NCBI GenBank assembly: GCA_002170915.1
Contig: NHHQ01000101.1
Coordinates: forward strand, 1 to 5,764
Length of the DNA: 5,764 bases
Direction of reading: 5' to 3'
From: Rhodospirillaceae bacterium TMED167
GTDB taxonomy: Bacteria > Pseudomonadota > Alphaproteobacteria > Rhodospirillales_A > UBA2165
A program made the position numbers and the translations under genes. This document shows, piece by piece, positions 5,036 to 5,764 of this stretch (within the stretch, counting starts at the first letter, position 1; each line of letters opens with the position of its first letter). The notes below the pieces were generated by a model. It made no database searches, was not told where the DNA came from, and worked only from the letters and a program-made list of their open reading frames with translations.

Positions 5036-5656
5036 TTATATAATGTCTCTGGCTGTTTTTAGCGCTCGGTTAACGTCTAAATAATTCAACCAATTTTCTT
5101 TGGTAAGTGTTATGCCTTTGGGGATCCTTTTCTCTTCAGCCTTTAGCGCGAACACCCCTTTTCGATTTAACACGTTGCTCATGAGGTCCATCTGCTCTTT
5201 GTAACGAAGAAACGCAGACACTGCTTGGGTGCTGGCTGAGCCTATGACCATTTCCTTTGGGATCTGAACAAGCGCGGCAAATCCGATGTTTTGCGAGCGG
5301 TGGAGTTCCTTGCTATGCCCGCAGGTAGAGATGAGCGGGTTATCAAACACCTTTACCGCCTCAATCGTAAGGTATCTGACTTCAGCATCTTGTACTGTCA
5401 CCATAGCGAAGCCAACCGCTTCCTCAACCTGGCGCACTTTTTCGTTGGTTGGGAAGTTAAGATCTGCTTGCGGCATGTAACACCCATAGACAACGGCAAG
5501 CCGGTAGTCACCCTTCTCTTCTGAGGGCGCTGTATCAGACAGCTCTGCCGCTCTCTGACGGTCTTCAGCATCCATTATCTGTTCTATGTATCTCAGCTCC
5601 CTGGCATCCACCAGGAAGTTTCTGTCTTTCGTGAATTGCATGTAAGCGTACTGCAT
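5036..5656 (-). CDS. Hypothetical soluble protein, 206 aa
   Basis: I choose ATG at 5656 because AGGGG (5669-5665) lies 8 bases upstream. A TTG two codons earlier (5662) overlaps the preceding gene's stop and is less likely. The upstream stop TGA is only two bases before this ATG, so the genes are probably translationally coupled. The product starts MQYAYMQFTKDRNFLVDARE and has a charged N-terminal helical part. A central region of alternating strands follows (DYRLAVVYGCYMPQ, EAVGFAMVTVQDAEVRYLTIEAVKVF), then STCGHSKELHRSQNIGFAAL and a mixed charged C-terminus. There is no signal peptide or membrane helix. I recognise no known domain or catalytic motif; a Cys-Gly-His triplet near the middle is noted without assigning meaning. 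Cytoplasmic location is inferred. Confidence 0.8.
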   Translation of the reverse strand: MQYAYMQFTKDRNFLVDARELRYIEQIMDAEDRQRAAELSDTAPSEEKGDYRLAVVYGCYMPQADLNFPTNEKVRQVEEAVGFAMVTVQDAEVRYLTIEAVKVFDNPLISTCGHSKELHRSQNIGFAALVQIPKEMVIGSASTQAVSAFLRYKEQMDLMSNVLNRKGVFALKAEEKRIPKGITLTKENWLNYLDVNRALKTARDII

Positions 5657-5658
5657 GG

Positions 5659-5763
5659 TCAAAGCCCCTTAGATTTCTGTTCTCTTGGGGTGCGCTGGGA
5701 CACCACGCCCTGTTCGTAATGCTTCGACCACATGCGCTGAGGCCACCCACCAAGGAAGTCATC
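5659..5763 (-). CDS. C-terminal 34 residues of an unknown gene (5' partial)
   Basis: An open minus-strand frame enters from the right edge and ends at TGA (5661-5659). The visible residues run DDFLGGWPQRMWSKHYEQG and then a polar, basic tail (SQRTPREQKSKGL), typical of a protein C-terminus. The ATG of the 206-aa gene follows after two bases, and that gene's Shine-Dalgarno lies inside this frame, which argues for a real upstream operon member. Too little is visible to name a family. Confidence 0.6.
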   Translation of the reverse strand, partial: DDFLGGWPQRMWSKHYEQGVVSQRTPREQKSKGL

Positions 5764-5764
5764 G

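Noticed and set aside
4817..5062. Plus-strand frame of 81 codons over the membrane-protein gene.
   Set aside because: It is antisense to the 95-aa gene, which has an SD, two clear hydrophobic segments and a terminator.
5565..5762. Minus-strand 65-codon frame at the right edge.
   Set aside because: It overlaps both the partial C-terminal frame and the 206-aa gene. The neighbouring frame ending at 5659 fits operon spacing better.

Overview
The window looks like accessory DNA from a proteobacterium, most likely a gammaproteobacterium, on a plasmid, integrative element or genomic island. This rests on the moderate base composition, the Shine-Dalgarno-led small genes, a Sel1-repeat secreted protein and an IS21-family transposon. 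Most flanking genes belong to no family I recognise, so the replicon type is an inference.

Left part (1-1021): a tightly packed plus-strand run of small genes. A possible C-terminal fragment ends at 91, followed by a 55-aa protein (111-278), an 83-aa protein (301-552) and a natively 158-aa protein (from 549, overlapping its neighbour by ATGA). Spacing and overlaps indicate one operon. All are of unknown function.

Middle (1022-3613): a complete 2592-bp IS21-family insertion sequence in reverse orientation. It has intact istA (DDE transposase) and istB (AAA+ helper), imperfect inverted termini beginning TGT, multiple 18-bp subterminal repeats (two at one end, four at 25-bp spacing at the other) and a perfect 5-bp target duplication, GGTAA. 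It landed in the last sense codon of the 158-aa gene. Removing the element and one GGTAA copy restores AAC followed directly by TAA. The native protein is therefore complete but now carries a 44-residue tail encoded by the IS end. istA has two well-placed start codons, matching the transposase/cointegrase arrangement known for IS21, and a predicted leader hairpin lies over the first start.

Right part (3614-5764): first a plus-strand gene for a secreted Sel1-repeat protein (3662-3988), probably the former distal gene of the left operon and now cut off by the IS, ending in a rho-independent terminator. Facing it is an orphan minus-strand gene for a 140-aa helical protein. Upstream of that are a perfect 28-bp inverted repeat with an 8-nt loop and a canonical terminator directly abutting it. 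These close a second minus-strand operon: the C-terminus of an unknown gene entering from the window edge, a 206-aa soluble protein, and a 95-aa protein with two membrane segments.

The most interesting points are the stop-codon insertion, the dual-start istA with its leader structure, and the long perfect palindrome.
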